Part shown: piece after piece, positions 47,913 through 59,312 of the stretch
Position numbering within the stretch: the stretch's first letter is position 1
How the letters are laid out: each line of letters begins with the position of its first letter
From: Parvibaculum indicum
GTDB lineage: Bacteria; Pseudomonadota; Alphaproteobacteria; Parvibaculales; Parvibaculaceae
DNA: 64,000 bases
Reading direction: 5' to 3'
NCBI RefSeq assembly: GCF_011762095.1
Contig: NZ_JAASQO010000017.1
Location: 1-64,000, forward strand
Notes under the pieces: model-generated
The model's input: only the letters and a program-made list of their open reading frames with translations
What the model was told of the DNA's origin: nothing
The model's database searches: none
Translations under genes and position numbers: made by a program

Positions 47913-48233
47913 TCAGTCTTCGCTGTCGTCATCCGAGTCGTCTTCGCCCGCTTCGCCGTCATTGAGACGTTCGCGCAGTTCCTTGCCCGTCTTGAAGAAG
48001 GGCACGAACTTTTCCTCCACATGCACCGGCTCGCCGGTTCGCGGATTGCGCCCTGTCCGGGCGGGGCGGGCCTTCACGGAAAAGGCCCCGAAACCGCGCA
48101 GCTCCACCCGGTCGCCTCGGGCAAGCGCGGCGCTGATCTCGTCGAAGATCGTGCTGACGATGCGTTCGACGTCGCGCTGATAGAGATGGGGATTGGCCTG
48201 CGCCAGACGGGCAACGAGCTCAGATTTGATCAT
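47913..48233 (-). CDS. ihfB: Integration host factor subunit beta
   Basis: The 106-residue DNA-bending protein opens with [17 protein letters not shown] and contains the HU/IHF signature [26 protein letters not shown]. It has an unusual acidic C-terminal tail of about 14 residues ([13 protein letters not shown]). GAAGAAG precedes the ATG at 48233. Its partner IhfA is elsewhere. Confidence 0.95.
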   Translation of the reverse strand: MIKSELVARLAQANPHLYQRDVERIVSTIFDEISAALARGDRVELRGFGAFSVKARPARTGRNPRTGEPVHVEEKFVPFFKTGKELRERLNDGEAGEDDSDDDSED

Positions 48234-48315
48234 TCTTCTTCGTCCGTCCTCTGCGCATTCGTTCCTTCCCGGCGGGGAGCCGCCCGAAGCCCTGTCCGCC
48301 ATGCTCAGGCATGGC

Positions 48316-49263
48316 TCAACGGGCTTCAGGGTGCCAAAGGCTGGTCAGACCGTCAAGTGTAAGTCTTTTTGTGTGCAGTGTTTTTTGGCTCAGACCCTCC
48401 ATGGTGGAAAGCGCTGCGCGCGCCATGGCCTGCCCGACCAGATCGGTGATGCCGAATTCGTCTTCCTCGGGCGTCCAGTCGCGCACCGGCAGTCGTTCGC
48501 CGATCCGGCGCTCCTTGCGCAGCCAGGCAAGCGCCGCCTGCTCGCCGCCCACTTCATCGATGAGCCCGTTCTCCATGGCCTGGAAGCCGGTATAGACGCG
48601 CCCGTCGCCCAGTTTCCGGGTCGTCGCCTCGTCGAAGCCGCGCCGCTCCTGAACCAGTCCGAGGAACCAGCGATAGGAACTCTGGATAAGCGCTTCCGTC
48701 GCTTTCAGCGCTTCCGGGCTCGTTTCGGTAAAGGGATTGGGTTCCGCTTTCAGGGGCGCGGATTTCACCTCGCGCATCTCGATGCCGAGCTTGCCCATCA
48801 GCTCCTGCAATTGCGTCCACTGGAAAATGACGCCGATGGAGCCGGTGATGGTGTTGCCGCGCGCCACGATGTGGTCGGCCGACAGCGCCGCGATATAGCC
48901 GCCCGACGCCGCGACCGTGCCCAGCACCGCGACGACGGGCTTCTTCTCCGCGATGCCGCGCACATTTTCGTAGACGGCCTCCGCCGCAGACGCCGTACCG
49001 CCGGGCGAATTGATGTAGAGGATGACGGCTTTCACGCTCTTGTCGTCGCGCACCTTGCGCAGCAGGTCGGCAAGGGTGGGGTCGTCCACGATCACGCCTT
49101 CCAGCCGGATGCGGGCGATCTGCTCCGAGGGCGGAAAGAGGCCCGATTGCAGCGAGGTGGCGATAAGGGCGACGGCCACCGCGACGATGGCGACGATCCG
49201 CCAAAGAGAAAGGCGGCGCTTCATGCGCCGCCTGTCCGTTATCGTATCTGCGTCGATCGACAC
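48316..49263 (-). CDS. sppA: Signal peptide peptidase SppA
   Basis: The protein has one N-terminal membrane helix ([19 protein letters not shown]), then a ClpP/crotonase-fold serine protease with [17 protein letters not shown], the nucleophile Ser in [18 protein letters not shown] and a downstream Lys. It degrades cleaved signal peptides in the membrane. A GTG at 49263 with GGAGG six bases before it is better supported than the ATG at 49224; this gives 315 residues. It sits between rpsA and ihfB, the usual arrangement. Confidence 0.92.
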   Translation of the reverse strand: MSIDADTITDRRRMKRRLSLWRIVAIVAVAVALIATSLQSGLFPPSEQIARIRLEGVIVDDPTLADLLRKVRDDKSVKAVILYINSPGGTASAAEAVYENVRGIAEKKPVVAVLGTVAASGGYIAALSADHIVARGNTITGSIGVIFQWTQLQELMGKLGIEMREVKSAPLKAEPNPFTETSPEALKATEALIQSSYRWFLGLVQERRGFDEATTRKLGDGRVYTGFQAMENGLIDEVGGEQAALAWLRKERRIGERLPVRDWTPEEDEFGITDLVGQAMARAALSTMEGLSQKTLHTKRLTLDGLTSLWHPEAR

Positions 49264-49359
49264 ACCGTTCCTCCGGACAGGTCTTGGAAAACTGCCGGAG
49301 CTTAACGCGGGATTTCCGCGGTGTCGCCCCGGCAATTTCGTCCGGATGACAGGGAGTTG

Positions 49360-51054
49360 TTACTCCTTGTCCTGTGCCTTGAGCGCGGCGCCCAGAATAT
49401 CGCCGAGCGAGGCGCCGGAGTCCGACGAACCGTACTGTTCGACGGCTTCCTTCTCTTCCGCGATTTCCAGCGCCTTGACGGAGAGCTGCATGCGGCGGGA
49501 GGTCTTGTCGAACTGCGTGATGCGGGCATCGAGCTTGTCGCCCACCGCGAAGCGGTCCGGACGCTGGTCGGCACGGTCGCGTGCCAGTTCCGCGCGGCGG
49601 ATGAAGGCGGTCACGCCCTCTTCGCCAACGGAAACCTCGATGCCGTTGTCCTGAACCTCGGTCACGGTGCAGGTGACGACCGAGCCCTTGCGGAGATCGC
49701 CGAGCGATTCCAGCGGGTCGCCGCCAAGCTGCTTGATGCCGAGCGAGATGCGCTCCTTCTCGGTGTCGACGTCGAGAACGACCGCCTTCACCACCTGGCC
49801 CTTCTGGTATTCGGCCATGGCTTCCTCACCCGACTTGTTCCAGTCGAGGTCGGACATATGCACCATGCCGTCCACATCGGCTTCGAGGCCGATGAAGAGA
49901 CCGAACTCGGTGATGTTCTTGATCTCGCCTTCGACTTCCGTACCGGGCGGGTAACGGTCGGCAAAGGTCGTCCACGGATTGTCCATGCACTGCTTGAGGC
50001 CAAGCGAGATGCGGCGCTTCACCGGATCGACTTCCAGCACCATCACTTCCACTTCCTGAGAGGTGGAAACGATCTTGCCCGGATGCACGTTCTTCTTCGT
50101 CCAGCTCATTTCGGAGACATGGACGAGACCTTCCACACCCGGCTCCAGCTCCACGAAGGCGCCGTAATCGGTGATGTTGGTCACGCGGCCCTTGAACTTG
50201 GCATTGACCGGGTACTTGGCTTCGACGCCTTCCCACGGATCCGCCTCGAGCTGCTTCATGCCCAGCGAGATGCGCTGCGTGTCGTGGTTCACCTTGATGA
50301 CCTGGACCTTCACGGTCTGGCCGATGGAGAGAACCTCGGTCGGATGGTTGACGCGGCGCCACGCAATGTCGGTGACGTGCAGCAGGCCGTCCACACCGCC
50401 GAGATCGACGAACGCGCCGTAATCGGTGATGTTCTTGACGACGCCTTCCAGCACCTGGCCTTCCTTGAGGTTCTCGACCAGTTCCTGACGCTGTTCCGCG
50501 CGGGTCTCTTCAAGAACGGCGCGGCGCGAGACGACGATGTTGCCGCGGCGCTTGTCCATCTTGAGGATCTGGAAAGGCTGCGGAATGTTCATGAGCGGCG
50601 TGACGTCGCGCACGGGGCGGATATCCACCTGGCTGCCGGGCAGGAACGCCACGGCGCCGTCGAGGTCGACCGTGAAGCCGCCCTTCACGCGGCCGAAGAT
50701 CTGGCCTTCCACGCGCTCGTTCTTTTCGAAAGCGGCTTCCAGACGGATCCAGCTTTCCTCGCGCTTCGCCTTTTCGCGGCTGAGCACGGCTTCGCCCATC
50801 GCGTTTTCGATGCGCTCCAGATACACCTCGACTTCGCTGCCGACGGAAAGGTCGGCCGGCTTGCCGGCGGTGCTGAATTCCTTGAGGGGGACGCGGCCTT
50901 CGGTCTTCAGGCCGACATCGATGATCGCAAGATCGTTTTCAATGGCAACGATGGTCCCTTTGACCACATTGCCTTCCTGCATGTCGCTCTCGGAAAAGCT
51001 TTCCTCGAGCATGGCCGCGAAATCTTCGCGGCTGGGGTTGAGCTCGGCGCTCAT
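49360..51054 (-). CDS. rpsA: 30S ribosomal protein S1
   Basis: The 564-residue protein consists of six S1 RNA-binding repeats; repeats 3-6 are recognisable from recurring ITDYGAFVEL-like segments (for example NITDYGAFVDLGGVDGLLH and NITEFGLFIGLEADVDGMVH). It helps the ribosome bind mRNA. The ATG at 51054 (MSAELNPSREDF) gives the conserved start, though its ribosome-binding site is poor. The 234-base gap to cmk probably holds its own promoter. Confidence 0.95.
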   Translation of the reverse strand: MSAELNPSREDFAAMLEESFSESDMQEGNVVKGTIVAIENDLAIIDVGLKTEGRVPLKEFSTAGKPADLSVGSEVEVYLERIENAMGEAVLSREKAKREESWIRLEAAFEKNERVEGQIFGRVKGGFTVDLDGAVAFLPGSQVDIRPVRDVTPLMNIPQPFQILKMDKRRGNIVVSRRAVLEETRAEQRQELVENLKEGQVLEGVVKNITDYGAFVDLGGVDGLLHVTDIAWRRVNHPTEVLSIGQTVKVQVIKVNHDTQRISLGMKQLEADPWEGVEAKYPVNAKFKGRVTNITDYGAFVELEPGVEGLVHVSEMSWTKKNVHPGKIVSTSQEVEVMVLEVDPVKRRISLGLKQCMDNPWTTFADRYPPGTEVEGEIKNITEFGLFIGLEADVDGMVHMSDLDWNKSGEEAMAEYQKGQVVKAVVLDVDTEKERISLGIKQLGGDPLESLGDLRKGSVVTCTVTEVQDNGIEVSVGEEGVTAFIRRAELARDRADQRPDRFAVGDKLDARITQFDKTSRRMQLSVKALEIAEEKEAVEQYGSSDSGASLGDILGAALKAQDKE

Positions 51055-51288
51055 TGCTTCTGCCAAAGTATTCAGTCTCCTGATCGTCTTCTTGTTCCTG
51101 GCCGACGGTTGGGTCCGGCGGTCTTCCCCCGGGTCGTATGGAAGTGCCCGGGAGCAGGTGAACATGGGTAAAGTTCATACGGGTGTTTCGGCGCAGGCGG
51201 CATGCGGGCGACAGCCATTCGAGTTCACAAACAAACAAGGTGCGAACGCGCGGCTTCGGGGGTCCCCGAAATCGCCCGTGCATCGCAC

Positions 51289-53315
<2,027 letters not shown>

Positions 53316-53545
53316 TCACCGGCTGAAAAGCGGAAGAAACGGAGCGGAACGACCCGCCGCGGGATGCGCGGGAAAGGGCGGGATTCCTCGCCGCGCGGGC
53401 TGGCGGGCACGGTCGTGCGAATAGGTTTTGACAGGCGCATGAAGACGTGGCAATGGGAAAATCCTTTCATGGGAAATCGGCAGCGGGCCCGCCGGGCCAG
53501 CGGCGGTCGGCCATATTGAAGCGTGAAGCGCGGGGAGCATCGAAC

Positions 53546-53944
53546 TTGGCGAAACCTGAGTTGGGAACGAAACGCGAGTGCCCGAGCTGCGGCGCGAAGT
53601 TTTACGATCTGAACAAGACCCCTCTGGTCTGTCCGAAGTGCCAGCACGAATTCATGCCGGAAGTGGCCAAGGCGCCCAAACGGGCGAAGCCGGCGGCCGA
53701 AAAGCCGAAAAAGGAGCCGGAAAAGCCGGCGCCGGGCGTGGATGACGACGAGGACGACAGTTCGGCGGGCGATATCTCGCTGGAAGAGCTCGAGGACGAT
53801 TTCGACGAAGACGGCGATGACGACGAAGACGACATCGACCTCGACGACGACGACAGCGACGACGACACCTTCCTCGAAGACGACGAGGACGATGACGACG
53901 ATGTGAGCGGGATCGTGCGCGGCGGCAAGGAAGACGACGACTGA
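53546..53944 (+). CDS. TIGR02300-type zinc-ribbon acidic protein
   Basis: The 132-residue protein begins AKPELGTKRECPSCGAKFYDLNK and has a second pair VCPKCQHEF, together a four-Cys zinc ribbon, followed by a Lys/Pro/Glu linker and a long Asp/Glu tail (about residues 65-130). This is the TIGR02300 family, restricted to alphaproteobacteria and of unknown function. The start is a TTG with GGGGAG upstream; no ATG fits the conserved N-terminus. It is divergent to aroA and followed by tRNA-Ala. Confidence 0.85.
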   Translation: MAKPELGTKRECPSCGAKFYDLNKTPLVCPKCQHEFMPEVAKAPKRAKPAAEKPKKEPEKPAPGVDDDEDDSSAGDISLEELEDDFDEDGDDDEDDIDLDDDDSDDDTFLEDDEDDDDDVSGIVRGGKEDDD

Positions 53945-54054
53945 TCGGCGGTCTCGCCGAAAAGGACGTCAACTTCCTCTTGAATTTGCCGGAACGACGA
54001 AATAAGTTCCGGCTCCTCAACGGCGGGCCCCACCCCGCCGGCAAGACTGAAAAT

Positions 54055-54130
<76 letters not shown>

Positions 54131-54799
54131 GTCTACACCCTCTTATCTAGACCCAAATATCTGCTTCCGGAAATCTTCAAAAGTTTCCGAGGGTTAGCGC
54201 ATATTTGGTGATCTAAGTTCGCCGTAGGGCGGACCAGAGAGCCTCAATTCTCAGACATTCTCGCGGAATTCTCTGTGCGCGGACGATTTGGTCCGCTCCA
54301 CGGAAATGTGCATCGAAAGTGCATCGTGAATGCATCGGTGAATGCGAGCGGAAGAGGTCTCTGCTTGTTTTGTGACTCTTCGCTCTACCGAAGAGTCGTG
54401 AGCAAAACGCAGACCGTTCTGGAGAGGTCTTTGCTTTGTTCGTGACTCATCGCCTAGGCGAAAGTCGCGAGCTATGGAGAGGTCAGCGCAACGTTTCTAT
54501 TGCCGACCACCAGTCCTTCCCTTGCAAAACCAAGACCTCCAGACCTCTCCGCAAATTCTCCGTCATTCCGGGGACTTGCGGCCCATTTGCGCATCGCGGT
54601 GAGCGGCGGAGGTGCTCTGCGGAGGGCATTTCGACGTCATTTCGTGGGCATGTCTCTGCGAGGGGCCAAACAGGTCCGCTTCAGCGTATTTCGATGCACG
54701 ATGATGCACCGTGATGCAGCCGTGTTTCGTGGGAACGTCAACGGAACGACAAAGCCCGCGCCGAAGCGCGGGCAAGTGCATTCTCCGACTCTGGCCGAT
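54131..54799. other. Non-coding left arm of the island
   Basis: I find no convincing gene here. The arm holds three close TGCATCG repeats (about 54309-54337), two hairpin-forming direct repeats (54354-54466), further GAGAGGTC copies and an inverted AGACCTCTCC at 54541-54550. It ends with the recombinase stop at 54800. It may contain the recombinase attachment site or a small RNA. Confidence 0.5.
54354..54466. repeat. Two direct repeats with internal hairpins
   Basis: A 30-base segment starting GAGGTCT at 54354 recurs at 54424 with about five differences. Copy one contains a perfect 9-pair hairpin GACTCTTCG-CTCTAC-CGAAGAGTC (54374-54397), which can extend outward through GTTTT/AAAAC and CTGC/GCAG. 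Copy two has GACTCATCGCC...GGCGAAAGTC (54444-54466), an imperfect version of the same fold. Confidence 0.7.
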
Positions 54800-56449
54800 T
54801 TAGGTGAAGCCAAGTGCCTCGCGCTGCTCACCCCAGCTTGCCGGCAACTTCGGAAGCCGGATCAGTCCCTGTGAAGTCAGGCCTTCGGGCTCGCGGCCAT
54901 TGAGGATGTCTCTCGTAATATCAGGAGCCAGGAAGGCCAGCCGTACAGTTCGCGCGACCAGCCGTTCGTCGATCGCATCCCGCGTGCCGATCTCTTTGTA
55001 GCTGAGCCCTGCCTTCAGATCGTCCAGCCAGGCATGCGCCCGGGCGATGGTTTTGAGAAGTGACGCATCAGGCTGAGCGGTCTCATTCGGGTTGTTCGCC
55101 CCAATGATCAGCTTCTTGCCGCGTCCGACCCGTTTCAGCTGATACCGGCGTGTGAGGACAACCGGCTCGGAACATGCATCCTCATTGACTACGGACGTGT
55201 CGGCGTACCCGAGAAGCTCAGCCATACCCCGCCGGTTGAGCGTGATGTGGATGCTGCATTGTTCGACTGTGACCTTCTCGATGAGCTGCAGGACGACCTC
55301 ACGCGTGGGGTGAACCTTCAGCTGAGCCGCATGCTGTGCAGCCATTGTCCCGACCAGTTCGATGAGATTGGGATGGTCCGCCCCGATGAGCCGGCAGAGC
55401 TCTGTCTGATTTCCAAGAAGGGCAACGAGCTCGCTTGTGACGACACCCTCGATCTCCCGGGCAGGAAGAGTGGTGTCGGGATGCTTGTAGTAGTGGAGGC
55501 GCCTGCCTTCCATATGGGATTGCCGCGGCCGGAACGGGGTGCCGTCTTCATGGAAGAGGAACCCGGCCAGCAGGCTCGGGGCGCTGGCGTTTTTCCTTGT
55601 CCTGTTCTCGTGCCGGTTGCGGGCAAGGAGGTCCTGCACCTTCCCCCACGTCTTCATGTCGATGATGGGATCGTGCAGCCCCTCGTGAACCTGATCCTTG
55701 TGCCGGATCTTCCCGATGTAGATCGGGTTTTGCAGGAGCAGGTAGAGAACGCCACGGGTGAAGCAGGCACCACCGATCATCCGCCCCTTTTGGGTGATCC
55801 AGCGTTTTGAGCGGATGCCTCTGGCCTCCAGGTCCTTCATCAGGGCCATGGCCGAGCCGAGCTCGAGATAGCGCTCGAAGATATGACGAACCTGTTCGGC
55901 TTCCTCTTCGTTGATGATGAGCTTCCGCTTGTCCACGTCATAGCCAAGAGGTGGCTTGCCACCCATCCACATGCCCTTCTCCTTGGAGGCGCGGAACTTG
56001 TCGCGGATACGCTCGGCCGTGACCTCCCGCTCGAACTGGGCGAAAGAGAGGAGGACATTGAGGGTGAGACGCCCCATGGAGTTGGTGGTGTTGAAGGCCT
56101 GGGTTACAGAGACGAAGGAGACGCTGTGTTGATCGAAGAGTTCAACCAGCTTGGCGAAGTCGGCAAGCGACCGTGTCAGGCGATCGACCTTGTAGACCAC
56201 AACAATGTCGATCAGGCCTTTCCCGATATCCTGCATCAGGCTCTGCAGGGCGGGGCGCTCGAGAGTACCCCCTGAGTAACCGCCATCATCGTAGTGAGCA
56301 GTCAGCGCCTCCCAGCCCTCATGGGTCTGGCTCATGATATAGGCGGCACAGGACTGGCGCTGGGCCTCCAGTGAGTTGAAGTCCTGATCGAGACCTTCAT
56401 CGGTCGATTTGCGGGTATAGATCGCGCAGCGAAGCTTGCGGGCAACCAT
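54800..56449 (-). CDS. Large serine recombinase (site-specific integrase)
   Basis: The 549-residue protein has the resolvase catalytic domain (residues 1-150; nucleophile Ser15 in CAIYTRKSTDEG; VYKVDRLTRSLADF; RLTLNVLLSFAQFEREVTAERI), a Recombinase domain (GKPPLGYDVDKRKLIINEEEAEQVRHIF) and a long C-terminal DNA-binding part. The zinc-ribbon Cys pairs common in phage integrases are absent (SLLAGFLFHEDGTPF), as seen in this chromosomal subfamily. The ATG at 56449 overlaps the upstream DUF2924 stop. It probably integrates and excises the island. Confidence 0.92.
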   Translation of the reverse strand: MVARKLRCAIYTRKSTDEGLDQDFNSLEAQRQSCAAYIMSQTHEGWEALTAHYDDGGYSGGTLERPALQSLMQDIGKGLIDIVVVYKVDRLTRSLADFAKLVELFDQHSVSFVSVTQAFNTTNSMGRLTLNVLLSFAQFEREVTAERIRDKFRASKEKGMWMGGKPPLGYDVDKRKLIINEEEAEQVRHIFERYLELGSAMALMKDLEARGIRSKRWITQKGRMIGGACFTRGVLYLLLQNPIYIGKIRHKDQVHEGLHDPIIDMKTWGKVQDLLARNRHENRTRKNASAPSLLAGFLFHEDGTPFRPRQSHMEGRRLHYYKHPDTTLPAREIEGVVTSELVALLGNQTELCRLIGADHPNLIELVGTMAAQHAAQLKVHPTREVVLQLIEKVTVEQCSIHITLNRRGMAELLGYADTSVVNEDACSEPVVLTRRYQLKRVGRGKKLIIGANNPNETAQPDASLLKTIARAHAWLDDLKAGLSYKEIGTRDAIDERLVARTVRLAFLAPDITRDILNGREPEGLTSQGLIRLPKLPASWGEQREALGFT

Positions 56450-56886
56450 CAGGCGACCTCCTTCTGCTTCTGTCTGAGACCGAAGAACTTGGGTCCGTTC
56501 CAGCGGGCGCCTGTGATCTCTCTTGCGATCTCCGAGAGGCTGCGCCAGACCCTGTTCTCGAAGAGGTATCCGGTCTCCAGCACCTGGACCTGATAGGTCC
56601 GGCCGTTCCACTCCCGGACCAGTGTCGCGCCAGGGGTGAGGTCGGAACGACTCTCCGTGAGGCCCGGCTCACGTCCCGCGCGGACATCCTCGACCAAAGC
56701 AGCGATCTGTTCTCGTGTCGTCCGATCAAGGCCGCCATGAGCCTTGGTCTGGAGGTGCCAGCCGACACCGAACTCAAGCAGCTCACGGCCGGCGCGGGGT
56801 GGGGGAGGATTGCCGTAAGCGGCGAGCCACCGCTTCCGCAGTTCGCCAAGATCAAGAGTGCCCAAGTCGGGTTCGACCTGATTCAT
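56449..56886 (-). CDS. DUF2924 protein (recombinase-associated)
   Basis: The 145-residue protein shows the DUF2924 pattern: LRKRWLAAYGNPPPPRAGRELLEFGVGWHLQ at the start, and GATLVREWNGRTYQVQVLETGYLFENRVWRSLSEIAREITGARWNGPKFFGL at the end. The family almost always sits immediately before this type of serine recombinase and is thought to be its accessory factor, possibly a directionality or DNA-binding protein. Its start overlaps the DUF3489 stop and its stop overlaps the recombinase start, giving strict coupling. Confidence 0.88.
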   Translation of the reverse strand: MNQVEPDLGTLDLGELRKRWLAAYGNPPPPRAGRELLEFGVGWHLQTKAHGGLDRTTREQIAALVEDVRAGREPGLTESRSDLTPGATLVREWNGRTYQVQVLETGYLFENRVWRSLSEIAREITGARWNGPKFFGLRQKQKEVA

Positions 56887-57149
56887 TTGGCGCCTCCCGT
56901 CTTGGCCTTCTTCGGCAGGCGGTAGACCCGGCCGCGGGTCTCGTCGTTGGTTGCAGTCACGTCGAGACCGTGTCGCTTCTTCAGCTGTCCGCTGATTGCT
57001 CCTCGTACGGAATGAGGCTGCCAGCCGGTTGCATCGACCAGGTCATCAATGGTCGCGCCCTTGGTGCGCTGCAACAGGCGGATGATCTGGCCGAGCTTGC
57101 TGCCGGGAGATGCTGAGGATTTGGGTGCAGTGTTTGGAGAAGTTGCCAT
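56883..57149 (-). CDS. DUF3489 protein (recombinase-associated winged helix)
   Basis: The 88-residue protein has a disordered Ser/Pro N-terminus and a helix-turn-helix-like core (KLGQIIRLLQRTKGATIDDLVDATGWQPHSVRGAISGQLKKRHGLDV), typical of DUF3489. It is first in the trio operon. A regulatory or recombination-accessory role is likely but unproved. Confidence 0.87.
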   Translation of the reverse strand: MATSPNTAPKSSASPGSKLGQIIRLLQRTKGATIDDLVDATGWQPHSVRGAISGQLKKRHGLDVTATNDETRGRVYRLPKKAKTGGAK

Positions 57150-57194
57150 GTTCGGGGCTCTTTTCGGTTACAGGCGCCCATCGCTCAGGCGCCC

Positions 57195-57356
57195 TCACCC
57201 CGAAAGGCCCCGGACTATGATTCCTGCGGGGCCTGCGCCGCTTGGCGCATGCACATGGATGCTTCCTTTGCGGGAGAAGTCCAGTCGACACAGATTGATG
57301 AGGTCGATGGCTGTCAGAGTGGTCGCATGGCTCATGGCGAGCAGGAAGTCCGCCAT
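57195..57356 (-). CDS. Possible small ORF, 53 residues
   Basis: An ATG at 57356 opens 53 codons (MADFLLAMSHATTLTAIDLI near the start) to a TGA at 57195, with GAGAA upstream. It begins 28 bases after the stop of the 642-residue gene and ends shortly before the DUF3489 gene, in a GC-rich leader with a GGCGCC...GGCGCC hairpin. It might be a leader peptide or a fragment of an island gene; no family is recognised. Confidence 0.3.
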   Translation of the reverse strand: MADFLLAMSHATTLTAIDLINLCRLDFSRKGSIHVHAPSGAGPAGIIVRGLSG

Positions 57357-57383
57357 ATAATTCTCGCTATTTGGCCATAGCTC

Positions 57384-59312
57384 CTACGCAGCCATGCCGA
57401 TCAATACAGAAAAGGCAGCGTCAGCCTTTGCACAAGTCTTCCAGAGGTGCGGCTCCAGTTCACACAATCGCCGAACATGCGATCGCATCTGTAGGGCAGT
57501 GTCTTTGTCCATTGGGTCAACTGATACCTCCGTGAGCCAATCGCCTACTCTACGAGCCCACTGATCAACATCTGCATTCGCTGCCGCGGCAATCATTCCA
57601 ATCCGCATCAAGCTATCTGGCTCTAGCGTCACTCCTGGGCGTCTTCGCATCACGCGAGCAAGGATACGAACCTCATCCGCGAGCTCTGTCGATCTAGTTA
57701 CCGAAGCTATCGTCGCCAATCCTACAAGCAGCGAGAAGATGCGATCACTATCTGCTTGGATAGCAACATGATACTTTGCTGCTCTTAGAGATGCGGCGAT
57801 GGTCTCCGCGTGCTCCTTCTCAAACCTGTAAATGAGCGCCGAGTTGACAAAAGGGGCGAGCACGCCTTCGTCGATTTCCCCTGCCGTTAGTGAGTTCGAC
57901 AAATCGTCAAACTCCTGCGGCACAGGCACCTTTGGGGCATAGCCACTTTCCAGTGGTCCTGGCAGGAATGCGAATGGCACGACTAATTGTGCTTTAACGC
58001 TGTTGGGAGTATCTCCGTTTAGCAATTCTTGGAACTCTTTAGACCGAATCGATTCACAGTTTGCGACGGCTGCTGCGGAAATACGCCCGAGAAATTCGTA
58101 TCTAAGTTGTTCTGATGACATAAAATCGGGTAGCCAGCGTGGCTCCGTACGAAGATCAATTAACGACTGAAGGAAGAAGCATTGTCCTCGACCGTCACGG
58201 GACCAATCTCCGATTGCGGCTTTATCCACATCCACTGCAATTAGCTCGCGTTCGATCAGTGAGGCTTGGGCAAGTGCAGCTAATCGACGATAATAAGGTG
58301 GAGCATTACGTAGTATCCCAAGACGCGCTAGTTCGCCGTCCGTAAAGACAGCGAGATTGGCGGAAAGCGTCAGTCGGCCAACGGAGTCATTTGGGTCATC
58401 CTCTAAGAGGTTAGCGACCATCTCGTGAAGAATGGGCTCGATTTCTGGAAATCGAGGCAATAATCGCAAGCCCAGCTCAATTCCTGCAACTTGAGAAAAT
58501 CGATCGCCATATTCTTCGAGCCATTTGAAAGTCTCGATCACAATTGATTCTGGTATTTGCTCGGCCTCGATGGAGGCAGAAAGCAAACTCTGTGGGCACA
58601 TTAGAAGTGCGAGCTTAAGTCCTTCAGAATGGTTCCAGTCGAGGAGGTTTCTCAGTCGCTCCTTCGCAGTCCGATCGACAAAGGATGGAAGATCGCGGCT
58701 ATCCTTTAGTGGCCCCACGAGACGTTCGTAGTACGAGGGCTTCGGTGGTACGAGAATCCTGATATGGCTTGTTCCCGCCGCAATCTCACTAGAAATTGCT
58801 TCCGAGATTTCACCCGGATTCAGCTGTAGTTCTTCATGAAGTTCGTCAACATCATCGTCTTCCAGCGGTGCTTTTGCTAGTCGCTCGCGCCATTCGAGAA
58901 TTTCCGGATCAACGAGATGGCGTTTGTTCGCTTCTGCATCGAAACCACCAAGCCTATCGGCCGCATTCGGCGAAAGGAACCAGAAAGCGGGAAGCTTTAT
59001 GGTTCTTTGGTCCGACGCTAACGTCACATGCCGAGCACCAGTATCCTCTTGCAAGGAAACGGAATAGAAAGTTCCTTCGTCTGACGTCAGCTGTGGCGGT
59101 GAATCCGGATTGTCGTAGATCCTACGAACCGCATTATAGAAGTCGGTGCGACTAAACGTGATACCGCCATCACCGAGGCTGATCTTTGCAGTTGTACTTA
59201 TGTTGTAGCGGTTCTGAAATTCCCGAGAGCTAATTATCGTTCGTTTAAGGCTCGGGGGGAGGTTTTCGACGAGTTGAGCCACCAAGGCCCGAAGTAACTG
59301 TTTGTCAGTCAT
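57384..59312 (-). CDS. Unknown 642-residue protein of the island cargo operon
   Basis: I do not recognise a domain. Residues 1-200 look mixed alpha/beta (KISLGDGGITFSRTDFYNAVRRIYDN, then HVTLASDQRTIKLPAFWFLS); from about 210 to the end the protein is mostly helical with HEAT-like periodicity. It has no signal peptide, membrane helix or Walker motif. Its ATG overlaps the end of the 1512-residue gene by eight bases, and its ribosome-binding site (GGAGGAC) is formed by the Glu/Asp codons ending that gene, so the two proteins are made together and probably interact. Lower GC than the core indicates transfer. Confidence 0.7.
   Translation of the reverse strand: MTDKQLLRALVAQLVENLPPSLKRTIISSREFQNRYNISTTAKISLGDGGITFSRTDFYNAVRRIYDNPDSPPQLTSDEGTFYSVSLQEDTGARHVTLASDQRTIKLPAFWFLSPNAADRLGGFDAEANKRHLVDPEILEWRERLAKAPLEDDDVDELHEELQLNPGEISEAISSEIAAGTSHIRILVPPKPSYYERLVGPLKDSRDLPSFVDRTAKERLRNLLDWNHSEGLKLALLMCPQSLLSASIEAEQIPESIVIETFKWLEEYGDRFSQVAGIELGLRLLPRFPEIEPILHEMVANLLEDDPNDSVGRLTLSANLAVFTDGELARLGILRNAPPYYRRLAALAQASLIERELIAVDVDKAAIGDWSRDGRGQCFFLQSLIDLRTEPRWLPDFMSSEQLRYEFLGRISAAAVANCESIRSKEFQELLNGDTPNSVKAQLVVPFAFLPGPLESGYAPKVPVPQEFDDLSNSLTAGEIDEGVLAPFVNSALIYRFEKEHAETIAASLRAAKYHVAIQADSDRIFSLLVGLATIASVTRSTELADEVRILARVMRRRPGVTLEPDSLMRIGMIAAAANADVDQWARRVGDWLTEVSVDPMDKDTALQMRSHVRRLCELEPHLWKTCAKADAAFSVLIGMAA

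Noticed and set aside
54436-54874. Short plus-strand open frames in the island arm
   Set aside because: They overlap repeats and the recombinase 3' end, lack ribosome-binding sites and have no recognisable content.
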